64,000 bases of DNA from Effrenium voratum (GCA_963377175.1 CAUJNA010002135.1:238980-302979); one strand, 5' to 3'; shown: positions 1 through 11,531, counted from the stretch's first letter. The notes: generated by a model not told the origin, from the letters alone. A program made the numbers and translations.

Positions 1-54
1 AGGGAGGTGTACATCATTCATTTTGTGGCTGCTGTGTCCTTTCCGTCCTGTGAG

Positions 55-172
55 GTGGCTGAACTACCAGATCGAGCACCACTGCTGGCCGGACCTGTCC
101 ATGCGCAGCTACCAGAAGGCTCAGCCGGAGCTGCAGCGCATCTGCGAGAAGCATGGGGTGCCCTATGTCCAG
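55..172 (+). CDS. Fatty-acid desaturase, penultimate exon (gene enters from left edge)
   Basis: This 118-bp exon encodes the conserved C-terminal part of a membrane-bound acyl desaturase. The histidine box QIEHH is present (start WLNYQIEHHCWPDL), followed by the family-typical stretch ending EKHGVPYVQ. In this family three His boxes bind a di-iron centre that puts a double bond into an acyl chain in ER or plastid membrane; only the third box lies in the window. The start follows AG at 53-54 and the first G completes an Arg codon. The exon ends CAG at 172 before a GC donor (GCGAAT). Reading continues in phase 0 into the exon at 1658, which confirms both boundaries. Chain position of the new double bond cannot be inferred. 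Everything upstream is outside the window. Confidence 0.85.
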
Positions 173-215
173 GCGAATTGGGTGGGAAGCCTGAGGAACT
201 GTCCCGTGAAGCCCA

Positions 216-344
216 TACTGTGGACGAACTCCGTTCGCACCACTTGGAAACCATAGCGTTTGTTGGTATTTACGTTGGGAAATCGACTCCGAAACCAGGG
301 TCTCTGAGGTGGTGCGAAATGGATTTGCGAAATCCATCCACAGT
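216..344. mobile_element. C-family inverted-repeat element, copy 1
   Basis: The ends TACTGTGGACGAACTCCGTT and TTTGCGAAATCCATCCACAGT are imperfect inverted repeats around a core with TTGTTGGTATTTACG. It lies within the desaturase intron. No open transposase. Confidence 0.7.
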
Positions 345-617
345 GGACAGATGACAGAAAACCCCTTGGCTTCCGAGCCCGAAGTCCTGGGCTGGGCTAG
401 AAAACCCACACCTGAATCCTTCCCCTTCAGACACCCACGAGTTTCAGAGCCCCCAGCCATATGAAGCGAGGTCCATATGGTATTTTGCAGACGAGAGGCT
501 TTTACTCAACCCCAGCTTAGTGCTTGTTATGGTGATTTACCCTCCCAGAAACAATCGTGGAAGCTGCACTGCTCCTGGAAAGTCATGTTCCTTTTCATGG
601 GGCCCCTGTGCCGGGTC

Positions 618-740
618 TACTGTGGATGGACGAAATCCGTTCGCACCACCTCAGAATCCCTGATGATTCTCCTGTAAATACCAACAAACAATGGGTTCTC
701 ATGGTTTCAAAGCGGTGCGAACGGATTTCGTCCATCAGTA
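618..740. mobile_element. C-family inverted-repeat element, copy 2
   Basis: Well-preserved copy: TACTGTGGATGGACGAAATC at the left and GATTTCGTCCATCAGTA at the right, with the common core containing CCTGTAAATACCAACAAACA (antisense to copy 1). Also inside the desaturase intron. Confidence 0.75.
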
Positions 741-904
741 TGTTGGTTTTCAACCCTTCCATTCGGCTCTGCGAAGCGGATCCGTTGAGGCAACTCGTAG
801 CGGTGTGACGATCCCAAGCCATGCGGAATCTGTTCATACCCCGAAGGGATGGCGGCCGCTTCATTTTGGTGGCCCGTTTTTAAACAAGGTGAAAAGGGCC
901 TCTG

Positions 905-1020
905 AATCACCGAATATTAGACAGGGCTCCCTATTTCCCCTTTTGGGGGGGGTTTAGACATCGCCTTTTGGGCCAATTTCAATGGACCTTCGTTTTGGAG
1001 GGGTGGGGTAGAATTAATCA
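905..1020 (+). repeat. N-family repeat copy
   Basis: Contains the recurring string GGGCTCCCTATTTCCCC then TTTAGACATCGCCTTTTGGG, CAATTT and ATGGACCTTCGTTTTGG. The same order recurs at about 46940-47035 and twice in tandem at 52470-52620. Confidence 0.5.
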
Positions 1021-1657
1021 TCGGTTCAAATAGTTGCCGGAGATTGGATAATTAGTATTGTTGCGCCCCAGGTAGAGACAAGACAATACCCTTGGCCGAA
1101 CATCCACTTGAATCATCCACTCAATGTCAACTGTTTCAGCATTCTCTTTTCAGAAGAGCCATCAGGTGTTTAGTTTTCCTCTCCCGCGCTTTGCCTCACC
1201 CAGTGATTCCATTTCCCTGTAGAAGTTACTGGGCTTCACCCTTAAAAGGGAAAATGACTGCTTAGCGGCAACCGGGACCTGGATTTCTAGCTAAAGGAAG
1301 CCACCAGTTGGATGATGGACAAAATTTGCGCCAGGCACGAGTTGGGATTGGTGGCCGGCCTATCAACCAGTTTGCAACAAAAAGGGGATTCGTCGGTCGA
1401 TGTCTATCGACAGGGTCAAAGAGCCAAAACCATAAGATTTGTTCGAGTTGACAGAATATGAACTACGGAATCTGAAGCCATGTAGGTGTTTCTCAAAATC
1501 TGGGACCCCTCAAATGGTTGGTTTCAGGATACCATCCAAATGTGTAGAACCATGGGCCAAGAGGGGTTCCTCGTGTCGAAAAGAAGACGAGCCACCCATG
1601 GCCAACGTAGGGCTCGTTTTCGTTTCTCCCAAAGCGTGCATGCCTCGCGCTTCGCAG

Positions 1658-1786
1658 GAGAACGTCTTCGTGCGGCTGAAGAAGACCTTGGACATCGCAC
1701 GGGGGAAGGCGCACATGCGCTGGTTCCCGGACAGCCACGAGAGGGAGGCCGATATGATGGTCTGGAAGGACTGGCTCGGTGACTGA
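1658..1786 (+). CDS. Fatty-acid desaturase, terminal exon
   Basis: The reading frame continues directly from the preceding exon (PYVQ then ENVFVRLKKTLDIARG) and ends after MMVWKDWLGD with TGA at 1784-1786. The acceptor is TTCGCAG|GAG. It has 42 codons plus stop, with strong G/C at third positions, unlike the surrounding DNA. The charged segment after the QIEHH box is the usual cytosolic tail of these desaturases. The intron before it (173-1657) is 1,485 bp, begins with GC, and carries two C-family elements. Confidence 0.85.
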   Translation, partial: ENVFVRLKKTLDIARGKAHMRWFPDSHEREADMMVWKDWLGD

Positions 1787-1813
1787 CTCGGCCCATCGGT
1801 CGGTACTCATCTT

Positions 1814-1929
1814 CCTGGGTCCCCCAGTAGTGCCCTTTTACCAACTTTTTTGGGGGAGGGTTCCCCTACTAAAATAGACTACAGAATAAAAGGGTACCCT
1901 TATTCAAAGCTCTCTACTGGAGGACCTAG
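1814..1929 (+). mobile_element. B-family inverted-repeat element, copy 1
   Basis: Begins CTGGGTCCCCCAGTAGTGCCC and ends CTCTACTGGAGGACCTAG, with the family core CCCCTACTAAAATAGACTAC and GGGTACCCTTATTC. It lies 27 bp after the desaturase stop codon. Confidence 0.75.
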
Positions 1930-3120
1930 CAAAATAAGAACCCTAGCTGGTTTAAAAGGACATGTACCACCGGAGGTATGTTGTCAGACTTTCCAGGGGA
2001 CGAACAAGTCCAACAGCGATTATGGGACAAGTTAACAGTTAGCTAAATTCATTGGCAGGTCTATATGTTGGGTCAGGTTCTGTTTTTGATGTACTAAAAG
2101 AGTGCCGCACGAGTGCCAGACTTTCTGCCAGGGGCTGAACACTTTGAATCCAGCTGTCGTAAAGTTAGGAGAAATGTTTAGTAGTTATGTCGTTATTTGG
2201 CCCCTGTCGTTGTATCGTTTGTTCTTTTTTTTGTATAGTTCAAGCATCCACCCCTTGGCATAGGTTCTGATTCACGTGTCTCTTTTTCGCCGGAAGGTGT
2301 CCCTTGCGCTTTGGTCGACGGGATATGTGGTCCCCCCAAAAGATACCCGCGCCCCACCGGCCGCTGGCTGGGGCCGGATTTTTCAATCTCGCAACTGAAA
2401 GCTGCCCAGAGTTCTGAGTATTTAAAGAAGGTCTTGAACTCATAATAATATGATTTGTTGTTTGGTCAGGGGTTGATCATCATACCCACAAACAAAGTTG
2501 GTATTGGGTGTGGGGCGTGTGAGTTGACTTGTCTTGGAAAGACGGGCTCATCCGACGGCGGTGTTATTTCTTGAGGGTACCCTTTTTGGGGGTGGTTGAA
2601 CGGAAAACCACCGGAAAAACGCAATTTTTGGGGATCTCCGGATCTCCCCCATTTTGACGCATACCCATATTCTGGTCAGTATGAGGCGGTGAAGATCCAG
2701 TCAAGCCCAAATTGAAGCTCCAGTCTCAAACTCTTAGTTGGAAGCAGTGGACGAAGAAGGTTTGAGACGCAGCCAGGACCAATTGGTGAGCGCGTGACTT
2801 TTTGCGGCGGCGCGTCACGGCCGGGCATTTGATGGGCCGGCCCAAAGGTAGGCGCGTAAGCCGACAGTCTTGCGCTTGGCCGCCTTGGCCACAATTTTCT
2901 CTCGAACTGCAGGCAGCGGAAGGAGTGTGGGGGCTGGAAGTTTGGTCATGGATTTGGGGTTTGCCAGGCACCAAGTTTCGTTCTTGTGCGAAGTGGGCCT
3001 TCCCCTTTCTGCAGATTGCGGGTGTTTGGGTCGGGCAAGGTAGTAAGTCGCTAGTTCATTAGGCTGTAGCCTACTTTTAAGCCTTCTAGGTGGAGTTAAT
3101 TCTGTTGTGAGTGGGTTCAT
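1930..3120. other. No gene seen
   Basis: AT- and GT-rich sequence downstream of the desaturase. I see no AG|G-bounded coding segment here. A K-like repeat fragment (GGGTACCCTTTTTGGGGGTGG) is at 2575-2620. Confidence 0.4.
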
Positions 3121-3247
3121 GTCGACCCGGATTAATAAACCCCTGTTTATTAATATGGGGGTGTCCCGGGTTTTAGTGGGGGTTTAGCACTTTTGGAGGG
3201 GAACTCCCCCATAATAATAAACAGGGGTTTATTAATCCGGGGTCGAC
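3121..3247. mobile_element. I-family element, long hairpin
   Basis: Nearly perfect inverted repeat: GTCGACCCGGATTAATAAAC with CCCTGTTTATTAATATGGGG on the left, and its complement CCCCCATAATAATAAACAGG ending GGTCGAC on the right, with about 40-bp arms and a short G-rich loop. Shorter relatives occur near 8218, 32640 and 57839. Confidence 0.75.
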
Positions 3248-3591
3248 ATTACTGCCCGCACGGGTTCGAACATGCGCTTGCAACGGCTTACACAGCTCGG
3301 TTTCCAAAGGAAATTGAACAGATTCCCCTGAAATGGGACACACCCTGGTGGATTCCCATGGCTGGCGATCCGATGAATTGGGCGTAAGTCTACCTTGTCA
3401 CAGAAAAGGAACCCCAAAGGGGATGACCTAAGTCTACCTTGTTAAACAAATGCAACCATGCACGAAACCCTGAAGCCCCTCCAAGTTTTGCAATGCCTGA
3501 GCTTCTCAGGGTTTTCCAATGGAGGACTCGCCTTTTGGGTCGTCAGCAATTATTTATAGTCGCTTCCGCCATTTTGTTTTGTGCTTGGCAG

Positions 3592-3672
3592 GCGTGCAGT
3601 GCCGCAGACCAGCGTTTGGTCGAGCCAAGGAGACAGGGCGCATTTTCGGCAGATCGACCAGCCTGCTTTAAG
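3592..3672 (+). CDS. Exon of unknown gene
   Basis: An 81-bp, 27-codon open segment (ACSAADQRLVEPRRQGAFSA...) bounded by a pyrimidine-rich tract with GGCAG|GCG acceptor and a canonical AAG|GTAACA donor, phase 0 on both sides. The frame stays open upstream to an ATG at 3492, and the pyrimidine tract then reads as a hydrophobic stretch (LFIVASAILFCAW). So a start exon with a signal peptide is an alternative reading, although pyrimidine tracts always translate as hydrophobic. Function unknown. Confidence 0.5.
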
Positions 3673-5396
3673 GTAACAGGCAGGGGCTACGCGATTCCAC
3701 CAGTTTGAGGAAACATGGGGCTAAACTCGATGACTTGACTTGGTTTTCAATTCACAGACCAACATCTATAGGATTCCTTCTTGCATGTTCTCTCCGGGAC
3801 AACGGTCTCAGATCTATTTTTTGCGGGGGATAGGAAACCGTTGCGCCAATTTGGGGGGTCAGATTCCTAAAAACTGCATGAAACCGGAGCCGGAACTGAG
3901 AGACACTTGAAGGTGCCTTGACTCACAGGAGAAACCCAGAAAGGCGTCCGCCCCCGACAATGAAACAACATATTTCTCTACATTGGTGTTTGCGGGGTTC
4001 CGTGGATGTCAACGTAACCTGGGCAAGGCGAATACGGACTTCGCGGGGGCTCGGCGCAACCTTTTCACAACTTATCCGTTGCAGTTGGCCCTGTTCGGAA
4101 CTGTGCTAGTGCTGTTTTGAGGAAGGTTTGTTTGTGTGTGTGTGCCATGTGTGTGTAGCCTTGTCAGCTTGCAAAGAAAAGCCATGACGCAAAGATGCAG
4201 CCAGCATCAGAAGACATAGAACTAAGGTCTATCCCCACGCTGGCCCAAACCACCCCAAAGCCTGTCTTGGCAGAGACCCCATAGCTTTCAGCTGTTGGGG
4301 CGGGGGGTGGAGGGGGAGGGTTTGTTGGCGCTGGCCATCCCCATAGGGTCCAACTGAATTTGGGCTTGTGTTTTGAACATCCTTTCGTTGCCTACTTGAT
4401 TTGCCGAGTTTCCCTTCATTGATGCTTTTGGTTTGGAAGTTGGAACTCAGCCGGAAGCTGGCATCAGTACCGACCCCTCCCAAACGCACCACTCCAAACA
4501 CACACTTTTTGTGGGAATGTTTCAATGAACGTGAGGCTCTTTTAGCAACCCGGGTTTTCCCAATGGATCAGAAATCACATGTTGGGTTCAGCCAAAAAAA
4601 TACGCAGCGGGGTGTGTTCCCTACGACCACAAGCCCGGGATTTGGGCTCCAGTCACTCCAATTGGGGGGGCGGGGTCTTGAGCATGGTGGAACTACCACA
4701 CGAGCGCCCCGTTGTGCCCCCAGGAAGAAACATCCGCTGAGGCTCTCACTCCAATTGGGGACAGCAATGTGGCGGAACTAGCACAAGACGCGTTTTCAAA
4801 ACCAGGGACATCCACTGGGGAGACCACGGAAATCGACCGAACGCTTCGATGATGGCTGGGTTCGAGGACAGAGCCCGGTATCGGCCGTTGGCTCCGGAGC
4901 CCAGCCGCATCTTGGGGTCACAGGGTCCTGGGGGGTCAGTTGGTTGGGGAAGGCCTTGGAAGAGTTTGGACTGATCCTCATGGGCGAAATCCGTAGCACC
5001 ACTTTGACACCATGGTTGGAGCCCATGGTGAAGTCTTAGGGAGTGAAATCCCCCAAGTGGTTGCTTCAACCTAAAGAACACCAGAATGCCGCATGTCGCT
5101 TGGACGGGTGGATGGATTGCAAGGCGTTCGAAGGGATCCCAAGTCGGAAGGCGAAGTTGGGGAGCGAGTCGGGCGGGCGAAGCTTCGGCTTCGGCTTATG
5201 GCTTGACGACTTGACAGCTTTGGCGTTTGGGGGTGACTGTAGGCGAAATACATCGGGAGCGTTTGGGTAGAAAATTCCTGGTTTCAAGCTCGCAAAGTAT
5301 GACTTGTCGATGTTTGTCATTGCCATTCATTGTTGTTACAAGGGTTTGCCTGGCAAGTCAGGACTGACTGGCTGGCACCATGTCAGACATTCTTGA
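3673..5396. other. No gene seen; degenerate duplication
   Basis: No convincing exon. A GT-rich run is at 4128-4157. The segments 4648-4705 and 4738-4790 are degenerate direct copies (both contain CACTCCAATTGGGG and GGCGGAACTA or GGTGGAACTA). Confidence 0.4.
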
Positions 5397-5681
5397 TATT
5401 CCCGCCCAACGATTGCATGGACTGGCAAATCCGTTGCGGCGCCAAAGGGACAGCTCCGCACAATTCCGTTCAATCGTTTGGGCGAGGAAATCATGTACCA
5501 CATTCATGACCTAAACGCACCGGCGCCCGAGCAGTTTATTCAAGGGTGGCAACCGAGCAGTATTTCGCAGGGGCAAATCCAGCGACTGCACACAAATGGC
5601 GCCATGTTTGTCCCGGAAATGGTATCGAGGCCGGCAACCATTTCAACCAAGGCACATAGCGTCGCACTCGAGGGAAACTGA
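5397..5681 (+). CDS. Open frame of 94 codons, unknown, possibly a fossil coding sequence
   Basis: An unusually even, non-repetitive open frame (segments include TIPFNRLGEEIMYHIHDLNA and AMFVPEMVSRPATISTKAHS) ending with TGA at 5679-5681. The residue mix looks like protein rather than intron. A possible AG|G acceptor (GGGCGAG|GAA, 5486) lies inside it. No motif recognised. It could be an exon, or a decayed fragment of a mobile element's gene. No neighbour helps to decide. Confidence 0.35.
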   Translation, partial: YSRPTIAWTGKSVAAPKGQLRTIPFNRLGEEIMYHIHDLNAPAPEQFIQGWQPSSISQGQIQRLHTNGAMFVPEMVSRPATISTKAHSVALEGN

Positions 5682-6077
5682 ATTCCGTGCCGGGAAACAT
5701 CTATGGGCAATGGGCTTGTTTTGTTGGGCTACGTTCCTTGAACAAGCGATGCTCCTACAAAATATGATTCCCGATCCAATTTTTATTTCGAAGTGGTTTC
5801 AGGCATTCAGAGTTGGTTTCCTTGGTGGGCTGGTACTGTCGAGCCAATTGAGGACCAACAAACTCCATTGTACAATTAGTTTGTAGTAGCACACGCTAGC
5901 CCGTCCGTGAAACGGCCAGGGGCCGACAAGTGCAATGGTCAAATGAACATTTCCTTTTTCTTGGTCAATAGGGATGGTCATCCGTTTGGTAGTAAGGATC
6001 TTTGAAAGAACCATTGTAATGATGACCGAATGCCATATGAGGGGGGCTGACCATGGCTATGGAGCGGATGGAAGCAC

Positions 6078-6151
6078 CAGCACCCCCCAAGTGCCAAAAA
6101 TCCCATGTCCAAAATCCCAATGTCCAAAAGGCTGTGGTTTGGGGGGTGCTG
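6078..6151. mobile_element. L-family small inverted-repeat element
   Basis: The ends CAGCACCCCCC and GGGGGGTGCTG are inverted repeats of a 74-bp unit whose core repeats CCCATGTCCAAAATCCCAAT. Related copies are at 7096, 39411 and 51525. Confidence 0.65.
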
Positions 6152-6212
6152 GAGTGGTTTTCGATATCCCGGACGGCACTGCTCGCCCGCTCGCCCTCGC
6201 ACGGCTTCTCAG

Positions 6213-6252
6213 CGGCCGTGAATCGCTCGGCCTTGCGGTTTCACTCGAAGAG
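6213..6252 (+). CDS. Possible small exon
   Basis: Forty bases reading GRESLGLAVSLEE, after a pyrimidine-rich tract ending TTCTCAG and before GAAGAG|GTGCCC. In phase 2, out phase 0. The frame is also open upstream (FDIPDGTARPLALARLL), so it may be longer. Function unknown. Confidence 0.3.
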
Positions 6253-6586
6253 GTGCCCCCGGTCCATTGATTCATCCGAAGGGGAATCACCAGTGCGGGA
6301 CCTGTGCTATGAGACCCCCTGCCCATCACAGAGAAGGCGAACATGGCCGAAGTTGCTTCATTTCCCAGCCATTTCCCGTTGTGGAAACTCCAAAAGAGGC
6401 AGCTTTGGTGGACACCACCAGTAAATCCAGTGACCCCTGTGCTTTTTTTTTTTGGCAAGTACATGGTGATTTGATCTACATCCCTCTTTGCTTGGCGCCA
6501 AGCCAAGCCAAGCGCCACCCACACGAAACGAATCGAACGCAGTCAGCCAGCAAAAAGATACCAGACGGCCCCTGGCCAGCGTCGCC

Positions 6587-6640
6587 ATGACCGATCTGAG
6601 TGAAGAGATCAAGGACCGCCTCCTTGACAACCCCCGCGAG
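6587..6640 (+). CDS. Probable first exon of a coiled-coil protein gene
   Basis: ATG in the context GTCGCCATGA is followed by 18 codons reading MTDLSEEIKDRLLDNPRE and then a GAG|GTGGAC donor in phase 0. The acidic, helical start is typical of a soluble N terminus. The next candidate exon (8328, phase 0 acceptor) continues in the same style with DLERSAAYNILEE. Upstream is a low-complexity leader with CCAAGCCAAGCCAAG that may be 5' UTR. No spliced-leader relic was seen. Confidence 0.45.
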
Positions 6641-8327
6641 GTGGACCAGCATTCCAGGGCTGAATTCCTTGTCTCTGGTCTGTTGAACCATGGCTCTCTA
6701 AAGAAGAAACATCAACAACAAGGGTGTCTGCTCGTCTTTTTTGGGGAAAATTAATTCGGATCTGAAAGCGATAAATACTGAAGGAGCCGGGACTACTCAA
6801 ACCAAGGATGAGGCGACAAAACTGGGAAAGATCATTTGCGGGAGTCGCCGGTTGCTCCGAAGTGCTCACCCAAACTCCATGTTCCATGGTTTCAACTCGG
6901 GTCCCTTCCGATTTTATGTGAGGCTCAAATTTGAGGCCTTAGCGGGTGAAAGGCCAGACATGATACGAAAGAAGACTGACCTCCTTGAAATCGCAACCAT
7001 CCCGAGCCCATGCATTCCTGACTTTGGACTCATGTATTCCAACCTGAACCCTTTCTCTTTGGTTATTGCCCAGTGCAACAACAATAACTTGCTGCCAGCA
7101 CCCCCCTAACCACTGCTTTTTCCGCCCAAAGTCCCAAGTACTGGCCAAGAAGCAGTGGTTCGGGGGGGTGCTGGCGAGAGGAAAAGTACAGATGTTCAAC
7201 CATCCAAGTGCTTCAGATCCAATTCGCACGGAACAGGTTGTAGACACCTGTGAGATTCGAACCTTGCGGTTGATGGCAGACAACCCAGGACCCCCTCAAC
7301 AATTGCTTTTTGGGCAGGTAGATATTTGTTTGACATGTGAAAAAGTATGTTTTTCTTTTTCTTCTGTTTAAAGACAAACAACGCGTTGCTTTTTGAATTA
7401 TTTTGGGGTTGGGGGGGGGGGGGGGCTGGACTTTTTTTCGTTTGTAGCAAATTGGAGCTTGAAGACAAGTGCTCGACGGAAGCTTCGTTATCTAAGGGAG
7501 TTTCATTTTGAGTATTTCTGGTATTGAGGGTTTAAAGAGAGCGAACAGGAAGACCGATAACTCCATCTTGTTGGATCCAATTCCTCCAAACGACGAGCCA
7601 GCCATCTCGGAAGGGTCCCTCAATGTCTTCTGAATTGGAAGGGCACCCTCCCACCCTTTCACATGGAACGGTTCGACGTTTCGGGGTGTCCAAGCCAGAG
7701 GACAACATATTCCTTTCAAAGTGGACCTCTTGTCCCGAACGGTTCCGAAGCGTGCCGACCGGAGTATCATCGACATCACTTTTCTCTGTGAAAGAGGAAC
7801 AAAAGAAACATATTAATTGTTTTCTCAAGTTTATGGTGTTCTCAAGTTTACTTTATTTTCAACAATTTAGGTGGAGAGGGGGATCTTAAACAACAACTCG
7901 ACATTCTTGCGACATTGATTATTTGATGATGCTGCTCGAATAGCTGCGCAATTTTCATTAGTTGCATCACAAAATAGCCTTTACCCAATTCTAAATGTCC
8001 ATGACCTGCTGCTGAGCAAATATTTAAATGACTTAGTTGCCCAAAGCCGACCTTTTGACCTTTTGGATTCTCCTTTTTGGTCTAGTTTTAGTCATGGCCC
8101 CATGGTTATCACTTGGGTCCATAGGTGTCCTTTTTGATTGTGTTGCTCGAAAAATAGATTGGTTTACCTGGTGGTTTAATCATCCAGGGAAACCCATCTG
8201 TTCCCCTTTAAAGTTAGCCCCGGATTAACAAACCCCTGGTTGATGAAACCACCAGGTTCACCAGGTTGGAACCCATCGATGTCCCCGAGGAAAAGGGACG
8301 CCTTTGGGCACGCCATTTTTCCCGCAG
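6641..8327. other. No gene seen apart from one L element
   Basis: Intronic-looking DNA. Homopolymer G run at about 7411-7425. Two short open stretches at 6741-7109 and 7623-7889 have no splice-bounded coding pattern. Confidence 0.35.
7096..7173. mobile_element. L-family small inverted-repeat element
   Basis: CAGCACCCCCCTAACCACTG at the left mirrors CAGTGGTTCGGGGGGGTGCT plus G at the right; a 78-bp near-palindrome. Confidence 0.7.
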
Positions 8328-8382
8328 GACTTGGAGCGCAGCGCGGCGTACAACATCCTGGAGGAGCTCTACCGGCTCCTCG
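8328..8382 (+). CDS. Exon, coiled-coil protein
   Basis: CCCGCAG|GAC acceptor, then DLERSAAYNILEELYRLLG, an amphipathic helix with high third-position G/C. The donor is uncertain: GC at 8383 (CTCG|GCAGAG) or GA at 8386. Likely the next exon after 6587-6640. Confidence 0.5.
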
Positions 8383-11300
8383 GCAGAGCTCGAAAATAAC
8401 CAGCCCGTCGGGGCCGCGGAGATATTTGTTTTTTTGGGAAACTTGGGAGACCCAGGCCCGGGGGGGAAGAAAGTCTCCTGTTTTTTTGTTTTCTCTTTAC
8501 TGGGATTTTGGAGACATATGTGGGGGGCGGAGGGGGGGGGGAGTCTCCAGTTTGTTTTTTGCATTTTTTTTGGGGTACATATGAACAATTTTGGATGTGT
8601 CCCTTCTAGGGGAGGACCAAAATGGTGGCTATTTGTGTGGTTTCCCTGTAAAGCCGGAAAAAAGGAGTACCCCAATAACACAACAGACACATTTACTTAT
8701 TAGCTTCTGTGTACCCCTTTTCGGGTGCCATTCTGGGCAATTTTTAGGGGGAACTGAGCGAAACCTTTTCAGGGCTGGTTCCCCTATTTTGACACATGGC
8801 CCATATTTTCACTCGATAGTATGATAAGTGTTCATTCCGTGAGTAGGGTAAATCCCATCCAAAGGACTCGTGAACTAGCTTAGTTGTCCGAAGCGAATCG
8901 ACCTGTTGAGCCTTTTTTTTCTGCTGGGTTCCCATTTCTAGTCATGGCTCCAAACAGTTTGAGCTGTCACTTCCGGGCCCTTTGGGCAACTCACCCGGCG
9001 TGCTGGCACCACCCCGCTGGTTGAAGGAAAATTTCTGGACGTTCAGATCCCAGGGGACCTTATTTGCTTGGGGTATTAACCAGGCTCCCGCCTGCTGCCG
9101 CCGACCCTCGGCGCATTAAGGGAAAAGTCACAAGGACCGGTCCTGAAACACGTCCGCAAACCCAGGGACCACTTATAAGATCCTCTACGACCACAAACAA
9201 GGATTAACGGAAAAGTCAGAAATATGGCAGCTAGTCCGTTAATTACCGCTTGGGCCGGCTTGCGCCCAAGTCACTTCGAGTTGGCCCGGGAGCAGTCGCC
9301 TCTCCCGGGGTCGCCCTGAAACTGGCCCTCCCGAAGTTGCCCTGGACCGGTCGCCGGCAGGGACCGGGACAGGCTGGTCCCAGTCTGGCGCGGTTTGACT
9401 CGACGTGTTGGACTCTCTTGCAGAATAGATCCAGGGATCCTCTACTGCCACAAGGATTAACGGAAAAGTCAGACAGATGGCAGCTCGTCCGTCAATAACC
9501 GCACGGGCCGGTTTGTGCCGAAGTCACGTTGAGCTATGCCCCTCAACCGGTTGCAGGGAGTGACTGGGACCTGGGACCCTGTCCAGTGTCCTGAAACACG
9601 GGTGCCAGTCCGGAAGCAGTTTGAAGTGGGACCCGATACCAGCGCTCACACCTGAAAGCGGTCCTGGCCGGGACCAGTCCCAGGACCGTCGGTCCCAGGA
9701 CCAAACTCGTCCCGGGACCGGTCCAACAGCAGAATCAGGGTCCCAGGACCCAGGACCGGTCCCAGGACTGGTCCTGGAAATCCACTTTTTGTGCGTTTCG
9801 GCGTGCCCCCAAAAAACTATCATTGATTCCAATCACTTCCAGTTGCATCCCACGCCGGTCCCCTCTGCAGGAGGCTGGGACGGGAGGCAGAGGGTCGGCG
9901 GATTAACCACTTAACGTGGTCTAAGTAGGGTGGATTTTGGGATGCCTTCTTCCCTAGTTGATGTGTAGAGCTGACTTGCATCCAATGCAGGTCCCTCCAA
10001 CAAGTTCCCCATAGAACCAAGGTTGCGTTGAACAATTTTGCAGGTTAAGGTCTTGTCCGCTAGCGGAATTCGCCAAAGCAGTTACCATTTGGATTAGTGT
10101 GTTTGCTCATTAAGTCAGAGCCGTTTAAAGTTGATCACTCCCTACCACCACTGCCATTGGGAGACCTTTGTTGCTGATATGTTATTATGTTATAGTTCAA
10201 GGCGGGCGGGATATGGACCATGGTCATAAAAACCATGTCATACTATATCCTCACTCCCTGAGTTCATGGACTTGATACTTTTTGGGAAGACCATTTTGGT
10301 GGTAAACAACAAGGTTTGGACTTTTTTTGGCCAACCAACTCAGGAAGCGATATCACTACAGGGAGGCAGCGGGTTTCTCCTAAGCCATGGCCAAGAGGGT
10401 TGACCATGGCTTGTTGCCAAGGAATGGGTCCCTCAGCAAGGCTGGCGGACACGAGCGAGCGAGTGGAAATGTGTGCGTGTCTTTTTGTTGAGAGTACCCT
10501 ATTGGGGGGAGCTTTGAATGGGAAGCCAAACTGGTGCCACTATTTCCGCCACCGTGTCTTGACTTTCTTGACGCGAATGCGTATTTTGTTTCCGCCAGCC
10601 AGCCCAACATGGTTCACTTTTTGCACTTGATCCTATTCCATGTGTGCCATGTGGTGTCTTTCGTGGTGTCCCTTCAAAACAACCCGAAGAGTACCATCAA
10701 GAAAACTGGCTGGTTCTCCAGAATCGACCGAAGTTTTGGGAATGATCCTCTTGAAGGACACCCAAAGTTTACAAAGTGCCTCAATTATAAGGGTCATTCC
10801 TTCGTTCCTGAGAAAAAGACAGGGTATAATGCCCAGACTTAACTTTTTGGGAAGACCATTTCAGTGGTGAAGAGCAACTTTGGACTTTTGCCCATCCACC
10901 CGTTCGGAAGTGAGAGAATGCCCTGTTCAAGTTGGCAAGGAGGTTTTGCTGAAACCAGGGGGTTGAATCGCCCGATTTGGAGAACGTCCTCCCACTTTTT
11001 GGGAGGAACCCTCCAAATAATGGGGGCGTGATTTCCTGCTCGAAGAGGGGAATCTCCAGTGGTGCCTTCAATTGTTTTTCGATTTTTTGGAAGGGGTTTT
11101 CCCTGAAATCTTGGCCATGGAAGTGGGGAAAGGAGGTAGGTTATAAGACGAGGGTCCCCTTTGAGAGGGGATCCGGATTATCGGGAGTATGAGACGAACA
11201 CCCTCTTGCTTTGTTTTCAGGGTGCCCTCCTGCTTTGTTGCAGGTGCTCAGCAGGGAATGAGCAATGGAATGCCCCCTATAAACCATCCCCTAGGGTGTC

Positions 11301-11459
11301 CTTTCAGGGAATCCCCAGGTTCATTCCCTCATTCCCTACCTATTGCACCAGCCAGTTTGTTAAGGGAAGCAGCCAAGAGATGAATGGTTTTGGGTCCTCC
11401 AATTTTTTCGTATGACACGACACGAACACGGACACCCCGGCGGCACGCAAAAGCGTGAG
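8383..11459. other. No gene seen; K fragment and GGTCC-rich repeats
   Basis: Holds a K-like fragment (about 8615-8700) and the GGTCC-rich block listed separately. The rest looks intronic. Confidence 0.35.
9170..9835. repeat. GGTCC/GGACC palindrome-rich block with a 250-bp duplication
   Basis: The segment around 9179-9310 (CCTCTACGACCACAAACAAG, then GGATTAACGGAAAAGTCAGA) is copied with divergence around 9435-9552. The rest is dense in overlapping GGTCC, GGACC and CCCGGGACCGGTCC palindromes. No coding pattern. Confidence 0.55.
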
Positions 11460-11531
11460 GCTGAGATGGACTTGTACAAGAGCAAGTACGCCAAGCTCCA
11501 TGAGATGGTCATCCAGACGCGCCGCGCCCAG
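11460..11531 (+). CDS. Exon, coiled-coil protein
   Basis: After CGTGAG|GCT the frame reads AEMDLYKSKYAKLHEMVIQT then RRAQ, a regular heptad pattern. The frame runs to a TGA at 11544, so the donor must lie before it; no single donor stands out. Confidence 0.45.

Noticed and set aside
3439..3708. Signal-peptide gene starting at 3492
   Set aside because: The hydrophobic stretch coincides with the pyrimidine tract before a good acceptor, so the shorter exon 3592-3672 is preferred.
10441..10470. Candidate mini-exon between AGCAAG and GTGTGC
   Set aside because: Ten codons with two equally open frames and no partner; not distinguishable from chance.
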